NCBI GenBank assembly: GCA_963741525.1 | Contig: CAVUIW010000003.1 | Location: 41,365-105,364, forward strand | Origin: JANNSX01 sp963741525 | GTDB lineage: Bacteria; Pseudomonadota; Alphaproteobacteria; Rhizobiales; Hyphomicrobiaceae | DNA: 64,000 nucleotides | Direction: 5' to 3' | Shown: positions 1-9,093 of the stretch, one piece after another | How positions within the stretch are numbered: the stretch's first letter is position 1 | How the letters are laid out: each line of letters begins with the position of its first letter | Notes under the pieces: generated by a model | Seen by the model: the letters and a program-made list of their open reading frames with translations, nothing else | What the model was told of the DNA's origin: nothing | Databases searched by the model: none | Program-made: the position numbers and the translations under genes

Positions 1-691
1 GGGAAGCCGGCTCCTCGTAAAGCTCGGCGCCAGAGCCGATCTGCTCGATGCGCCCATCCCGCATCAGCGCGATGCGGTCCGCCATCACGAGCGCCTCGTC
101 CTGGTCGTGGGTCACGATGATGAAGGTGATGCCGAGCTCGCTCTGTAGTCGCTTCAACTCGAGTTGCATCGCCTCGCGCAGTTTTTTGTCGAGGGCGGCG
201 AGCGGCTCGTCGAGCAGCAGGACCCTCGGCCGCATGACGAGTGCGCGAGCCAGCGCCACGCGTTGCCGCTGACCACCGGACAGCTGTGCCGGCTTGCGCG
301 TGGCCAGATCTGTCAGATGTGTCGTTCCAAGAATCTCCGCGACACGCTGGTCGATCTCCGGTCCCGGCCGCCCCGAGACCTCGAGCCCGTAGCGCACATT
401 GATTTCGACCGACATATGCGGAAACAACGCATAGGACTGGAACATCATGTTCACGGGCCGCTTGCGCGCGGGAATGCCGGTGAGGTCTGCGCCATCGAGC
501 AACATCGTGCCGCCCGTCGGCTCCGCGAAGCCCGCCATGATCCGGAGCAGCGAGGTCTTACCGCAGCCCGACGGCCCCAGCAGCGCGAAGAATTCGCCTT
601 CGCGAAAATCGATCGAGATATCGTCGACGGCCTTCACTGGCCCGAAGTTGAGCGAGATGCCCTTCAACGCGATGACCGGCCTTGCCGTCAT
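1..691 (-). CDS. ABC transporter ATP-binding protein, PotA/spermidine-putrescine type (3' end outside window)
   Basis: Encodes the cytoplasmic ATPase of an importer of the polyamine/opine class. The translation from the ATG at 691 shows Walker A (GPSGCGKTS), a Q-loop (MMFQSYALFPHM), the ABC signature (LSGGQRQRVALARAL), Walker B (VLLLDEPLAALD) and the H-loop (IIVTHDQDEAL). About 230 residues are visible; the C-terminal TOBE region runs off the left edge. The start overlaps the stop of the upstream permease by 4 bp (ATGA), so the three genes are translationally coupled. No substrate-binding protein is in the window, so the ligand (polyamine, opine, Fe(III), other) is not determined. Confidence 0.9.
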   Translation of the reverse strand, partial: MTARPVIALKGISLNFGPVKAVDDISIDFREGEFFALLGPSGCGKTSLLRIMAGFAEPTGGTMLLDGADLTGIPARKRPVNMMFQSYALFPHMSVEINVRYGLEVSGRPGPEIDQRVAEILGTTHLTDLATRKPAQLSGGQRQRVALARALVMRPRVLLLDEPLAALDKKLREAMQLELKRLQSELGITFIIVTHDQDEALVMADRIALMRDGRIEQIGSGAELYEEPAS

Positions 692-1473
692 TTGCCTGTC
701 ACAGCCTCCCGGTTGAGCCGCTGGGCGATGATGACGAGGAAGAAGCTCACGCCGATAATGAGCGCGGCAAGCGCATTGATGTCGGGCCGGATGCCGAAAC
801 GCAGCTGCGAGTAGATGTGCATCGGTAGCGTTCGCGAGGCGCTCGTCGGCCCGGATGTGAAGAAGGCAATGATGAATTCGTCGAACGACAGCGTGAAAGC
901 GAGCAGCGCGCCGGCGACGACACCCGGCCAGATGATCGGCAGCGTGACGCGCCAGAACGTCGTCCAGCGCGTTGCCCCGAGGTCGATCGAGGCTTCGATC
1001 AGCGAGGCATCGAAACTATTGAGACGCGTTCGCACGACGGCGGTGACGAAGGCGATGTTGAAGACGACGTGGGCTAAGATGATCGAGTGCAGCCCGAGCG
1101 TCAGCTTGAGCGCCGAGTACATGGAGAGAAGCGCGATCGCCAGCACGATGTCGGGTATGATCATTGGCGCGAACAGCGCGGCATCGAGCCTGGGCGATGG
1201 CGGCAACCGCTCGACTCCCATGGCAAGCAGGGTACCGAGCACGGTGGCGATGGCCGTCGAGATCAGCGCGACAATCAGCGTATTGAGGGTCGGCTGAAGG
1301 ATCTCCGGATTGCTGGCGAGCGCCTGGTACCACTTGAGGGAGAACCCGGTCCAGGCGGTCGGCAGGCCGGACTCGTTGAAGCTCAAGAGAATGAGCACGA
1401 GGATGGGCCCGTAGAGGAACAGGTAGGTCGCCCAGAGGTGGGCGAAGAGGGCTCGATTGCGCTTAGGCATCAC
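688..1473 (-). CDS. ABC transporter permease, PotC/YdcV type
   Basis: Inner-membrane permease of 261 residues, the usual length for PotC-like subunits. The N-terminus is a short basic stretch followed by a hydrophobic segment (FAHLWATYLFLYGPILVLILL). Several more membrane spans follow, and the EAA loop is visible as EASIDLGATRWTTFWRVTLP around residues 160-180. It forms the heteromeric channel with the neighbouring PotB-type permease and is powered by the adjacent ATPase. It overlaps its upstream partner by 11 bp and the ATPase by 4 bp. MMPK offers two adjacent starts; either is acceptable. Confidence 0.9.
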   Translation of the reverse strand: MMPKRNRALFAHLWATYLFLYGPILVLILLSFNESGLPTAWTGFSLKWYQALASNPEILQPTLNTLIVALISTAIATVLGTLLAMGVERLPPSPRLDAALFAPMIIPDIVLAIALLSMYSALKLTLGLHSIILAHVVFNIAFVTAVVRTRLNSFDASLIEASIDLGATRWTTFWRVTLPIIWPGVVAGALLAFTLSFDEFIIAFFTSGPTSASRTLPMHIYSQLRFGIRPDINALAALIIGVSFFLVIIAQRLNREAVTGK

Positions 1474-2326
1474 TGGCCCCGCTTTCGAACCGGCGCAGAC
1501 GTTGCGCCAAGGCAGCCTGCAGAACGAGCAACCCCAACATCACGGTCAGCACCGTGAGCGCCAGCGCCGAGCCGAAGGGCCAGTCTCGAGCGCCCAGATA
1601 CTGGTCGTAGATGACATTGCCGACCATCGTGATCTGCCCGCCGCCCAGCACGTCGGGCGTCACGAAATTCCCGATCGAGAGCACGAAGACGAAGACGCCG
1701 CCAGCGACGACACCCGGCATGGTCAGCGGCAAGGTCACGCGGCGGAACGTCGTCCAGGCCGAAGCCCCCAGATCCTCGCTCGCCTCGAGCACTTCAGGAT
1801 TGAGGCGCTGGATCGATGCGAACACCGACAAGATGACAAACGGCAGATAATTGTAGACGAGGCCGATGACGATCGCGAACTCGTTGTAGAGAAGCTCCAA
1901 CGGCTCACTGATGAGACCCGTGGAGATGAGGCCGTGATTGACGAGGCCCGCCCGGTTGAGCAGCACGATCCAGGCATAGGTCCGGATCAGATAGTTGCTC
2001 CAGAACGGCAGGATCGCCAGGAACAGCAGGGGGAGCTGCCAACTTGTCCGGGCCCGCGACATGGCATAGGCGGCCGGATAGCCGATGAGGAGGGAGAAAA
2101 GCGTCGCAAGAATTGCGATACGCGCCGAGACGAGGAAAATCTTGATATAGACGGCGTCGAACACTCGCGTGATGTTCTCGAGCGAGAACTCGCTGACCAC
2201 CCCGCCATAGACCCCGCGCGTCATGAAGGCGTAAGCGAGCACCAACGTGCATGGGATGACAAGGAATAGCGTCAGCCAGAGCAAACCGGGCAGCATCAGC
2301 AATACGGTCTGAACTCTTCGGCTCAT
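1463..2326 (-). CDS. ABC transporter permease, PotB type
   Basis: Inner-membrane permease, 287 residues from the ATG at 2326 (MSRRVQTVLLMLPGLLW), a start chosen because it places a basic cap directly before the first membrane span. An upstream in-frame ATG at 2392 would add 22 residues unlike the family. The EAA loop EASEDLGASAWTTFRRVTLP sits in the second half, followed by PGVVAGGVFVFVLSIGNFVTPDVLGGG, which is typical of PotB. First gene of the three-gene potB-potC-potA-like operon. The solute-binding gene expected with it is not upstream: the next 290 bases hold no gene I recognise, then a tRNA. Confidence 0.88.
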   Translation of the reverse strand: MSRRVQTVLLMLPGLLWLTLFLVIPCTLVLAYAFMTRGVYGGVVSEFSLENITRVFDAVYIKIFLVSARIAILATLFSLLIGYPAAYAMSRARTSWQLPLLFLAILPFWSNYLIRTYAWIVLLNRAGLVNHGLISTGLISEPLELLYNEFAIVIGLVYNYLPFVILSVFASIQRLNPEVLEASEDLGASAWTTFRRVTLPLTMPGVVAGGVFVFVLSIGNFVTPDVLGGGQITMVGNVIYDQYLGARDWPFGSALALTVLTVMLGLLVLQAALAQRLRRFESGASDA

Positions 2327-2619
2327 GAAGATGGTTTTCACACCTCGAACAAGCGCAATTCTCAAGCCAACCAGGAAGCCGGCCGACAGCACCTCAATGT
2401 CTTAGACCACTTCGTCAGTTTTGAATACCTGGTGGACAAACTGGCGAAAGTCAGGCCGGCACTGGTCGCCGGGCCCGTTCGCAACTGTGGGCATCCCGAT
2501 CGGGCCAGCGCACGCCTGGCCGGCGTTGCCGTTACGTCCTGCCCACAATGCCGGGCTAGATCGGGGAGGCGCCCGACGGCGACCGATCCGGCCGCCCCCG
2601 GCCAACTTTTTGGATCTAT

Positions 2620-2694
2620 TGGCTGGGGCGGGAGGGTTCGAACCTCCGAATGACGGAATCAAAATCCGTTGCCTTACCACTTGGCGACGCCCCA
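2620..2694 (-). tRNA. tRNA-Gln (anticodon UUG)
   Basis: On the minus strand the sequence folds as a cloverleaf. The acceptor arms are TGGGGCG and CGCCCCA, then G and an encoded CCA. The anticodon arm ACGGA-TTTTGAT-TCCGT gives anticodon TTG. The T arm is GGAGG-TTCGAAC-CTCCC-like. Total length is 75 nt including CCA. No integrase or attachment-site duplication was noticed next to it. Confidence 0.96.
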
Positions 2695-2807
2695 AAGGCC
2701 GGCCGGGACCGGGCGCGCTCATAGACCACAACTCACGACGGCCGACAAGTAAGGCCGAGCCCGGCAGGGCCCCGTTCTGCCCCCTTCCGCGCAGCACCAG
2801 CGCCCGG

Positions 2808-3677
2808 TCAGGCCATGCGGCGATGCCCACCTGATGTCCCACCGGTGGTGACCGTCGCCAGACCGTCGTTTCCCGTGACCGGCGGTGCCAAAAGACGGGT
2901 CCAATCCGGTACCACGTTTGTAAACGCGCCGTTCACTCTCTGGCGGATATCATTGTTACGATTGCCGCCGGGTATGCTCGCCCCGGCCGGATCATCCGAA
3001 CCATAGACATTGGCACCTGCCACGGCCGCGAGCGCCTGGACAAAGTCTTTTCCCGGCACGCTCGCCGATACGTCACCGCCGCAGACGATGATGTAGGCGT
3101 CAGGTGCCAACGCCGATCCGATGGTCGCCAACTCGTCGCGATGTGCGCCGGTGATCGAGCTCATACTCAGCGTTGCATCGCCGAGCTGCAGCTCACCGGG
3201 CGCACCGTGGCTGACGATGTGCATCTTTTGGATACCGGCGCGGCTCTGCAGGTGCCCCGCGATCTGCCTGATGCCGTCGGACTTGGCATCGAGCATTACG
3301 ATCTCTGCGTCCATGCTGGCGGCCCTGACGATGGCGTTGATGTCGGTTACGCCCGCATCGATGAAGACGATGGCCTTGGCATTGCTTTCGGCGACCAAGC
3401 GCGCGCCCACCATGTCGGAGGCGAATTGAGCGTCGCTGATCAGATCGAATTCGGGGTCTCTCAAAACCGCATGGGCTACAACTGCATCGGAACTCGCTAC
3501 ATCCTCATGCGAATGCTCCAGCGGGGCTGCCAAGGCCCGGCCCCAAATGCCGCTTGGCTCGGGCCGCCTGGGTGACGGCGCAGTGGTCAATCTCGGAAAG
3601 AGTGTTCGCGTAATCCCTTCCTCGCTTATTTGCGTTAGCAGATCGTCGTCCGGAAAGGGCTTCGAATCGTAAATCAT
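2808..3677 (-). CDS. Stand-alone DUF4347-domain protein
   Basis: 289 residues. Residues about 95-250 match the DUF4347 pattern: AIVFIDAGVTDIN, then DAEIVMLDAKSDGIRQIAGHL, KMHIVSHGAPGELQLG with the family's His-Gly, and DAYIIVCGGDVS where most members read YGCNVA. In known proteins DUF4347 caps very large secreted adhesins with cadherin or Ig repeats. Here nothing follows it: the protein stops about 40 residues after the domain. The Cys sits two positions earlier than the usual YGC cysteine, so the inferred catalytic Cys may be displaced or lost. No signal peptide is seen. It lies beside tRNA-Gln and is probably a truncated or repurposed fragment. Function unknown. Confidence 0.75.
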   Translation of the reverse strand: MIYDSKPFPDDDLLTQISEEGITRTLFPRLTTAPSPRRPEPSGIWGRALAAPLEHSHEDVASSDAVVAHAVLRDPEFDLISDAQFASDMVGARLVAESNAKAIVFIDAGVTDINAIVRAASMDAEIVMLDAKSDGIRQIAGHLQSRAGIQKMHIVSHGAPGELQLGDATLSMSSITGAHRDELATIGSALAPDAYIIVCGGDVSASVPGKDFVQALAAVAGANVYGSDDPAGASIPGGNRNNDIRQRVNGAFTNVVPDWTRLLAPPVTGNDGLATVTTGGTSGGHRRMA

Positions 3678-4026
3678 CCCAGGTCTCCATGCGGCAATGC
3701 CGCGGGTCGTGTGACCGTCCGGTCAGCCGGGACCGGCAGTCCTCTTTTCTGTTCGGGACCAAAGTTCTAGTGCCAGAGTATTCAATGCAGACATAAGTCG
3801 TCGCCGAATTTGTTAGTAATAATAGAGGCATATTTCGACGTTCTTTGAGTTGTTCCGAGAATTCCTGCAGCGACTGCGAAAATCCATCCCTAGCAATGAA
3901 ACTGTTTTTCTTGTGAGATGGGCGGCGCCTGCTCGACTTCGGACCCTTCACCGGATCTTCCCTTGTCAGCGCTCCCCGCCTCTGGTCAATTCCCTCGATC
4001 GCCATGCATCGGAAACACGCCCCGCC
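3678..4026. other. Intergenic region, no gene recognised
   Basis: About 350 bases between the divergent DUF4347 gene and the SDR. It is more AT-rich than its flanks around 3780-3850 (runs such as TTAGTAATAATAG), which fits promoters for the two divergent genes, but I see no clear -35/-10 pair or operator. An open frame upstream of the SDR start is an extension without family similarity. Confidence 0.4.
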
Positions 4027-4803
4027 ATGTCGCACTATCGCGGCACACCCTTCGATCTGACCGGCCGGACCGCGCTCGTCACAGGCGCTTCCAGTGGCCT
4101 CGGGCGGCATTTCGCGATCGTTCTGGCGAGCGCGGGCGCCAAAGTGGCCCTCGCCGCCCGCAGGCGCGAGCGGCTGGAGCTGTTGGCTGGCGAGATCGAG
4201 GCCAGCGGGGGCAGCGCCTTGCCCATCGTCATGGATGTGACCGATGGCCAGTCTATTGCCGCCGGCTACGCCGCCGCCGAGGTCGCTCTCGGCCCCATAG
4301 GTATCGTTATCGCCAATGCCGGTGTGCCGTCGGCCAGTGCGGTTTCCGACACGTCGGACGAGGCGTGGCGATCGGTCCTCGACGTCAATCTCGATGGCGT
4401 GTTCCGGGTGGCGCGAGAGGCCGCGCGCGCCATGAAACGTCACGGCCAGGGCGGCTCGATCATCGCCACCGCATCCGTCATCGGCCATGCGGTCCTGCCG
4501 ACGCTCGGGGCCTACGCAGCTTCGAAAGCCGCCGTAGTTGCGTTGACAAAGACCATGGCGCTCGAGCTTGTTCGCGATCGCGTCCGCGTCAATGCCATTG
4601 CCCCGGGCTATTTCAAAACCGAGATCAACGACGAGTTCCTTAACTCGGCCGCCGGACAGAAGCTCATCGCAAAGGTGCCGATGCGCCGGCTCGGAAATCT
4701 GGCTGAGCTCGAGGGGCCGCTGCTGCTGCTCGCTTCCGACGCCGGCAGCTTCATGACCGGTACGACACTCTTCGCCGACGGCGGCGCCATGCTGTCGATC
4801 TGA
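4027..4803 (+). CDS. Short-chain dehydrogenase/reductase (SDR)
   Basis: 258 residues from ATG 4027 (MSHYRGTPFDLTGRTALVTGASSGLG). The classical SDR features are present: the TGASSGLG cofactor loop near residue 20, NAG (IANAGVP) near 95, a catalytic Ser around 145 (TASVIG), YAASK with Tyr/Lys near 160, and the PGYFKTE segment. The arrangement fits an NAD(P)-dependent oxidation or reduction of a secondary alcohol or 3-hydroxyacyl substrate. The start was chosen because the 59 upstream in-frame residues are unlike the family. It is 29 bp upstream of an acyl-CoA dehydrogenase on the same strand, suggesting a two-gene acyl-CoA operon. Confidence 0.88.
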   Translation: MSHYRGTPFDLTGRTALVTGASSGLGRHFAIVLASAGAKVALAARRRERLELLAGEIEASGGSALPIVMDVTDGQSIAAGYAAAEVALGPIGIVIANAGVPSASAVSDTSDEAWRSVLDVNLDGVFRVAREAARAMKRHGQGGSIIATASVIGHAVLPTLGAYAASKAAVVALTKTMALELVRDRVRVNAIAPGYFKTEINDEFLNSAAGQKLIAKVPMRRLGNLAELEGPLLLLASDAGSFMTGTTLFADGGAMLSI

Positions 4804-4832
4804 GAATTCATACCCCAGAAAGTAGACCCACC

Positions 4833-6038
4833 ATGATCGACTTCTCCCTCTCGCCCGAGATCGAGGACATCCGCCGCCGGACGAAGGCCTTCGTCGCCGA
4901 GCATCTGATCCCGCTCGAGGCGGATCGCGCCAACTACGACGATCACGACAACATCCGCGGCGACCTGCTGGAAGCGATGCGCGCCAAGGCCAAGGCGGCG
5001 GGCCTATGGTCGCCGCAAGTGCCGACGGCGCGCGGCGGCATGGGGCTGCCGATGACTGGCCAAGCCGTCATGTATGAGGAGGCCAACTATGGCCTGTTCG
5101 GTCCCGTCACCTTCAACTGCGCCGCGCCCGACGACGGCAATATGCGCGTGCTCAATCAGCTGCTCGCGACCGACGCGCTGAAAGACAAGTGGCTGCAGCC
5201 GATCATCGACGGAAGGGCGCGCGGCGCCATCGCCATGACCGAGCCGCATCCAGGCGGCGGCTCCGATCCAACAATGATCCGCACGACCGCCGTCCGCCAG
5301 GGCGACAAGTGGATCATCAACGGCCGAAAGTGGTTCATCACCGGCGCCGGCTGGGCTTCGCACTTTATTCTGCTCGCCCGCACCTCCGATGAGCCGCGGC
5401 GCGAGCTCACCGCCTTCATGGTCCACCGCGACATGCCGGGCTTTCGCATCGCCCGCCGCATTCCGATCATGGGACCCGAGGAACACGGCGGCCATTGCGA
5501 GATCGAGATCGAGAACTTGGAAGTCCCGGACGAGAACCGCGTGCTTGATGCCGGCCAGGGCATGCGGGTGGTGCAAGCGCGCCTCGTCCCAGCACGGCTC
5601 ACGCACTGCATGCGCTGGCTCGGGCTCTCCAAGCGTGCGATGGCGATCGCCACCGACTACATCGAGGTCCGGCACGCCTTCGGCACCAAGCTCGCCGACA
5701 AGGAGAGCGTGCAGATGATGGTCGGCGATGTCGCCAAGGACATCGAGATCGGCCGGTTGCTCGTCATGAAGGCGGCCTGGGCGCTCGACCGGGGCGAGAA
5801 GGCCATGAAGGAGACGTCGATGGCCAAGATCTACGTCGCCAACCTGCTGCACAAGGCGGTCGACACCGCCATCCAGCTCAATGGCGCGCGCGGATACTCA
5901 AAGGATACGATCCTGGAATGGATTTATCGCTACGCGCGGCAGGCACGCATTCTTGACGGGGCGGATGAGGTGCACAAGATGATTCTGGCCCGCGCCTACC
6001 GGAAGGAAGGCGAGGATTTCTGGGGTTGGGGAACGTAA
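4833..6038 (+). CDS. Acyl-CoA dehydrogenase
   Basis: 401 residues, typical for the FAD acyl-CoA dehydrogenase family. The N-terminal helical domain begins MIDFSLSPEIEDIRRRTKAFV. The middle domain has AIAMTEPHPGGGSDP and KWFITGAGWASHFI, and the C-terminal helical domain has LSKRAMAIATDYIEVRHAFGTKL and ILDGADEVHKMILARAY. This N-terminal sequence and the length resemble the ACAD10/11-like and CaiA-type branches more than short-chain ACADs, so the acyl chain is uncertain. Probably co-transcribed with the SDR upstream. It ends 3 bp before the convergent FGGY kinase stop. Confidence 0.9.
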   Translation: MIDFSLSPEIEDIRRRTKAFVAEHLIPLEADRANYDDHDNIRGDLLEAMRAKAKAAGLWSPQVPTARGGMGLPMTGQAVMYEEANYGLFGPVTFNCAAPDDGNMRVLNQLLATDALKDKWLQPIIDGRARGAIAMTEPHPGGGSDPTMIRTTAVRQGDKWIINGRKWFITGAGWASHFILLARTSDEPRRELTAFMVHRDMPGFRIARRIPIMGPEEHGGHCEIEIENLEVPDENRVLDAGQGMRVVQARLVPARLTHCMRWLGLSKRAMAIATDYIEVRHAFGTKLADKESVQMMVGDVAKDIEIGRLLVMKAAWALDRGEKAMKETSMAKIYVANLLHKAVDTAIQLNGARGYSKDTILEWIYRYARQARILDGADEVHKMILARAYRKEGEDFWGWGT

Positions 6039-6041
6039 TCC

Positions 6042-7556
6042 TCAGCTGAGGCGGCTGAGCTCGGGGTAGAGCGTTCTGAGACGCTCGTAGGTCTCGCGCC
6101 AGAGCCTGTACTTCACCGACAGCACGCGGCTTGCATCGGCATTCGGCATGAATGTTCTCCCCGGCGTGACATAGCGGCCGATCGCACTCCAGTCGTCGAT
6201 GACGCCGACGCCCATGCCGGCAACGAAAGCGGCGCCGAGACAGGAGCCGGGATGGCCGCCAATGCGCGTGACAGGACGCTCCAGGGCATCGGCCGCGATC
6301 TGCAGCCAGAGGTCGCTCGCCGCGCCCCCATCGGCCGCGAGCACCCGCGTGACACCGACACCACGCTCGGCCCAGACCTCCACATGGTGACGGAACCCGA
6401 ACACGACGCCCTCGAGCGCCGCTCGCCAGACATGGGCGAGCGTGTGGTGCAATCCGAGTCCCACGAGCGTGCCCCGTGCATAAGGATCCATGAGCGGTGT
6501 CTTCTCGCCGAGCACGTAGGGAAGAAACAGCAAGTCGTTGGTCGCCGAAATCTCTGCCGCTTGGCGATCGAGCCACTGATGCGACGAGAGACCCGCGGTC
6601 TCGGCTTCCGCAATGACCGCACCGCCCCACTGCTTCACGACCCAGTTCAAGAGCGAGCCCGACGCCGCCATGCAGCCGTTCGGGAAGTAGAGACCCGGCA
6701 CGATGTGATGATCGATGAACATGCGCCGGTCGGCGACGGGCTTGTCGGAGGACAGCAGAATGTCGCCGGCGCCGCCAAACTTGATAACGAGGTCGCCATT
6801 GCTGGAGGCGCCGCAGACAAACGCTGAGGCGACATGGTCGGCGCAGCCGGCAACGACCGGCGTGCCCACGGCAAGGCCGGTGTGGCACGCGGCCTCCGCG
6901 GTGATCGCGCCGACGACATCGTGACTCTTGCGGACCGGTGGCAGGAGCGCGGCATCGATGTCCGCCATGGCGACGAGGCGCTTGTCATAGACACCAGAGT
7001 CCAGCGCGACAAAACCGGATTCCAGCGCCCAGTTGTGCTCGACCTGCCGGGAGCCGGTGAGGCGAAAGGTGATGTAGTCGGATGCGCCCATGAGCGAGGC
7101 GGTACGCTCATAAACATCCGGCAGGTGCGCCTTGAGCCACATCAGCTTCGGCCCGACGAGCTGCTGGCTGTAGCCCGTGCCGGTGAGCGCGAGGAAAACT
7201 TCCTCGGGCATCTTCGCGCGGAAACGCTCCAGCTCCTTGGTCGCCCGCGCATCGTTCTGCTGGATCGAGCGGCGAAGTGCACGGCCCTCGGCATCGACGA
7301 GAACAATAGTCGGCAGCATACCCGTGACGCCGACGCCAACGATGGACTTGGGGTCGAGGCCGGTTTTCTCGATCAGCGCCTTGGTGATGGCTCCGGCATT
7401 ATCCCACCACTCCGCCGTATCCTCCTCGGCCCAGCCAGGATGATCGGAGCAAAGCGTCGCCGGCCGGCTTTCGACGGCGAGCGTCCGGCCTTTCGTATCG
7501 ATCAGAATGCCGATCGTTGAAGTCGTACCGATATCGAGGCCGAGGAGATGGGGCAT
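6042..7556 (-). CDS. FGGY-family carbohydrate kinase (xylulokinase-like)
   Basis: 504 residues from ATG 7556 (MPHLLGLDIGTTSTIGILID), placing the phosphate-binding DIGTT loop at the N-terminus as in xylulose and other FGGY kinases; the upstream ATG at 7610 would add an unrelated tail. The C-terminal ATPase half shows KFGGAGDILLSSD, GEKTPLMDPYARGTLVGL and LAADGGAASDLWLQIAADAL. It phosphorylates a sugar, ketose or polyol in the cytoplasm. It is the last gene of the minus-strand sugar operon, after GST and the BtpA-like gene, so it probably acts on the product made by the operon's SDR or directly on the imported sugar. Exact substrate not recognisable. Confidence 0.88.
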   Translation of the reverse strand: MPHLLGLDIGTTSTIGILIDTKGRTLAVESRPATLCSDHPGWAEEDTAEWWDNAGAITKALIEKTGLDPKSIVGVGVTGMLPTIVLVDAEGRALRRSIQQNDARATKELERFRAKMPEEVFLALTGTGYSQQLVGPKLMWLKAHLPDVYERTASLMGASDYITFRLTGSRQVEHNWALESGFVALDSGVYDKRLVAMADIDAALLPPVRKSHDVVGAITAEAACHTGLAVGTPVVAGCADHVASAFVCGASSNGDLVIKFGGAGDILLSSDKPVADRRMFIDHHIVPGLYFPNGCMAASGSLLNWVVKQWGGAVIAEAETAGLSSHQWLDRQAAEISATNDLLFLPYVLGEKTPLMDPYARGTLVGLGLHHTLAHVWRAALEGVVFGFRHHVEVWAERGVGVTRVLAADGGAASDLWLQIAADALERPVTRIGGHPGSCLGAAFVAGMGVGVIDDWSAIGRYVTPGRTFMPNADASRVLSVKYRLWRETYERLRTLYPELSRLS

Positions 7557-7564
7557 GGGCACGC

Positions 7565-8191
7565 TCAGCGTACCGCCGTCATCGATTGCCGCGCGGCCAT
7601 GGCGGACCACCAGCGGGCCAGCCGCGGCTGACGGCTAAGCATGCGGCCCTCGGGAGCCTGCAAGAAGTAATCAATGATCGGCGCGGCGTGGAGATCGGCA
7701 AGGGTCAGATGATCGCCCACCAACCAGGCCGCGTCAGGTGCGAGATCATCGAGCGCGGCAAGGCACGTCCGTGCCAACGGCAAGGCTGCCGCGATCCTCG
7801 CCTCGTCGCTTACGCCACCCTCCGCCGGTCTCATCACCCGCTCGACGAAGATATCCCAGACGAGCGTGCGATAGGCATAGCTGTCGAAGATCGAGATGGC
7901 CTGCATCATGCGGGCGCGCGCCTCGGACGTTGGCGGCTGGAGCGATGGCCCTGGGAACGCCTCATCAATATAGCGGCAAATGGCGGAAGTCTCGTAGAGT
8001 TTGAACCCGCCATGCTCGATGGCCGGGATCTTGCCGAAAGGCTGTCGAACGAGATGCGCCTCGCGCGCCGCCGCATCACTGAACACATCGACCTCGACGA
8101 GCCGGTAGGGCACGCCCTTCTCGGCGAGCGTCAGCCGCGCGATGCGGACATAGACGCTGTCGGGCGTGCCATAGAGGACGACCTCGCTCAT
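7565..8191 (-). CDS. Glutathione S-transferase family protein
   Basis: 208 residues with an N-terminal thioredoxin-like domain (VVLYGTPDSVYVRIARLTLAEKGVPYRLVEVDVF; FGKIPAIEHGGFKLYETSAICRYI, which contains the cis-Pro and the glutathione-binding E-S/T pair) and a helical C-terminal domain with DHLTLADLHAAPIIDYF. This is the canonical layout of a soluble GST. The position inside a sugar-import operon, between the BtpA-like gene and the kinase, is unusual and suggests glutathione-dependent handling of a reactive intermediate or an isomerase-type role. That role is inference from context only. Confidence 0.88.
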   Translation of the reverse strand: MSEVVLYGTPDSVYVRIARLTLAEKGVPYRLVEVDVFSDAAAREAHLVRQPFGKIPAIEHGGFKLYETSAICRYIDEAFPGPSLQPPTSEARARMMQAISIFDSYAYRTLVWDIFVERVMRPAEGGVSDEARIAAALPLARTCLAALDDLAPDAAWLVGDHLTLADLHAAPIIDYFLQAPEGRMLSRQPRLARWWSAMAARQSMTAVR

Positions 8192-8200
8192 GGCCCTGCC

Positions 8201-8999
8201 CTACCTGAGGCCTCGCACCTTGTCCATGAAGCGGGCGACGCGTGCCTTGTCGACCGCGTTCCACGTGTTGCCGTCGACCTTGAAATGCGTGCCGACGATG
8301 GCACCGTCGCCGATGCGCAGGATGTCGCCGATATTGTCGAGGTTGCAGCCGGTGTTTGCGAAGACCGGCGTCGCCGGCAGCACATCCTTGCACGCGGCGA
8401 AGCTCGCCCGTCTCGACGGCCTCGCCCGTCATCGGGCCCGAGACGAGCACGACATCGGCAAGCCCCGCGAAGACAGCGCTCTTGGCGCGTGCCGTGATCG
8501 CCCGCTCACCGACCGGCGCCGCGAACTCGGCATTGATGTTGTAGAGGAGCTTGAGGTCGGCGCGGCCGCATTCCACCTTGAGCCGCTGTGCCTCCATGGC
8601 GTTCGGCACCCAGAGGCCCATGTCGCTCGCATAGACGCCGGTGAAAATTTCTCTGGCAAACCTCGCGCCGCTCGCCACGGCCAGCGCGACTGTCGCCACC
8701 GGGTCCCAGAGATAGTTGACACCGAACGGCACCTTAATCAGCGGCTTCAACTGTCCGACGGCAAAACTCATGGCGGCAAGCGTCGCGGGCGTCGCCTTCG
8801 TCACATAGGGCCGGTCGCCCTCGTTGCCGAACATGATGCAGTCGACGCCACCCACCTGCAGCGCCTCGATGTCCTTGGCCGCCGAGTCGATCACTGCCGC
8901 CATGCCGCCCGCCTTATCGTAGAGCGGCGTCGAGGGCAGGGCTGAAAAGTGAACCATGGCAATGATGGGCTTTGATGTTCCGAACGTGTCTTTCAGCAT
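8201..8999 (-). pseudogene. BtpA/SgcQ-family protein, frame interrupted by one extra base
   Basis: Starts MLKDTFGTSKPIIAMVHFSALPS and carries the BtpA-family TIM-barrel features GGVDCIMFGNEGDRPY, VPFGVNYLWDP, ARFAREIFTGVYASDMG and VVLVSGPMTGE. The frame is lost after ETGEL near 8396-8407. It resumes in another frame as VLPATPVFANTGCNLDNIGDILRIGDGAIVGTHFK and runs to the stop at 8201, so together the pieces form a full-length protein of about 266 residues. Deleting one base in the GAGCTTCGCC segment restores it. BtpA relatives occur in sugar operons (SgcQ) and in photosystem I biogenesis; here the sugar role fits. The break is either real or a sequencing artefact (see findings). Confidence 0.8.
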
Positions 9000-9025
9000 C
9001 GGGATTTCTCCGTAAGGCGTAAGTC

Positions 9026-9053
9026 GTGAGTGGTGAGTGGTGAGTGGTGAGTG
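9026..9053. repeat. Tandem repeat, four copies of GTGAGTG
   Basis: A perfect 4 x 7-bp array just upstream of the BtpA-like start (minus strand). The preceding AAGTCGTGAGTGG recurs at 13488 in another gap of the same operon. Confidence 0.85.
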
Positions 9054-9093
9054 CAGTCGTGGTAGGCAGTTGTCGTCAATAAGCCGCTTCCTG

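Noticed and set aside
3486..3494. A GAACTC in the DUF4347 gene as another artefactual base
   Set aside because: The N-terminal 90 residues have no family guide, so neither frame can be preferred; plain GAGTTC codons (Glu-Phe) are also common in intact genes here.
2620..3677. tRNA-Gln as an integration site of a genomic island
   Set aside because: No integrase gene or repeated tRNA 3' end was found nearby.
3505..4488. 327-codon minus-strand frame across the DUF4347/SDR gap
   Set aside because: It covers the antisense of two real genes and shows no domain.
9026..9053. CRISPR-like array
   Set aside because: The repeats are contiguous 7-mers without spacers; no cas genes are anywhere in the window.
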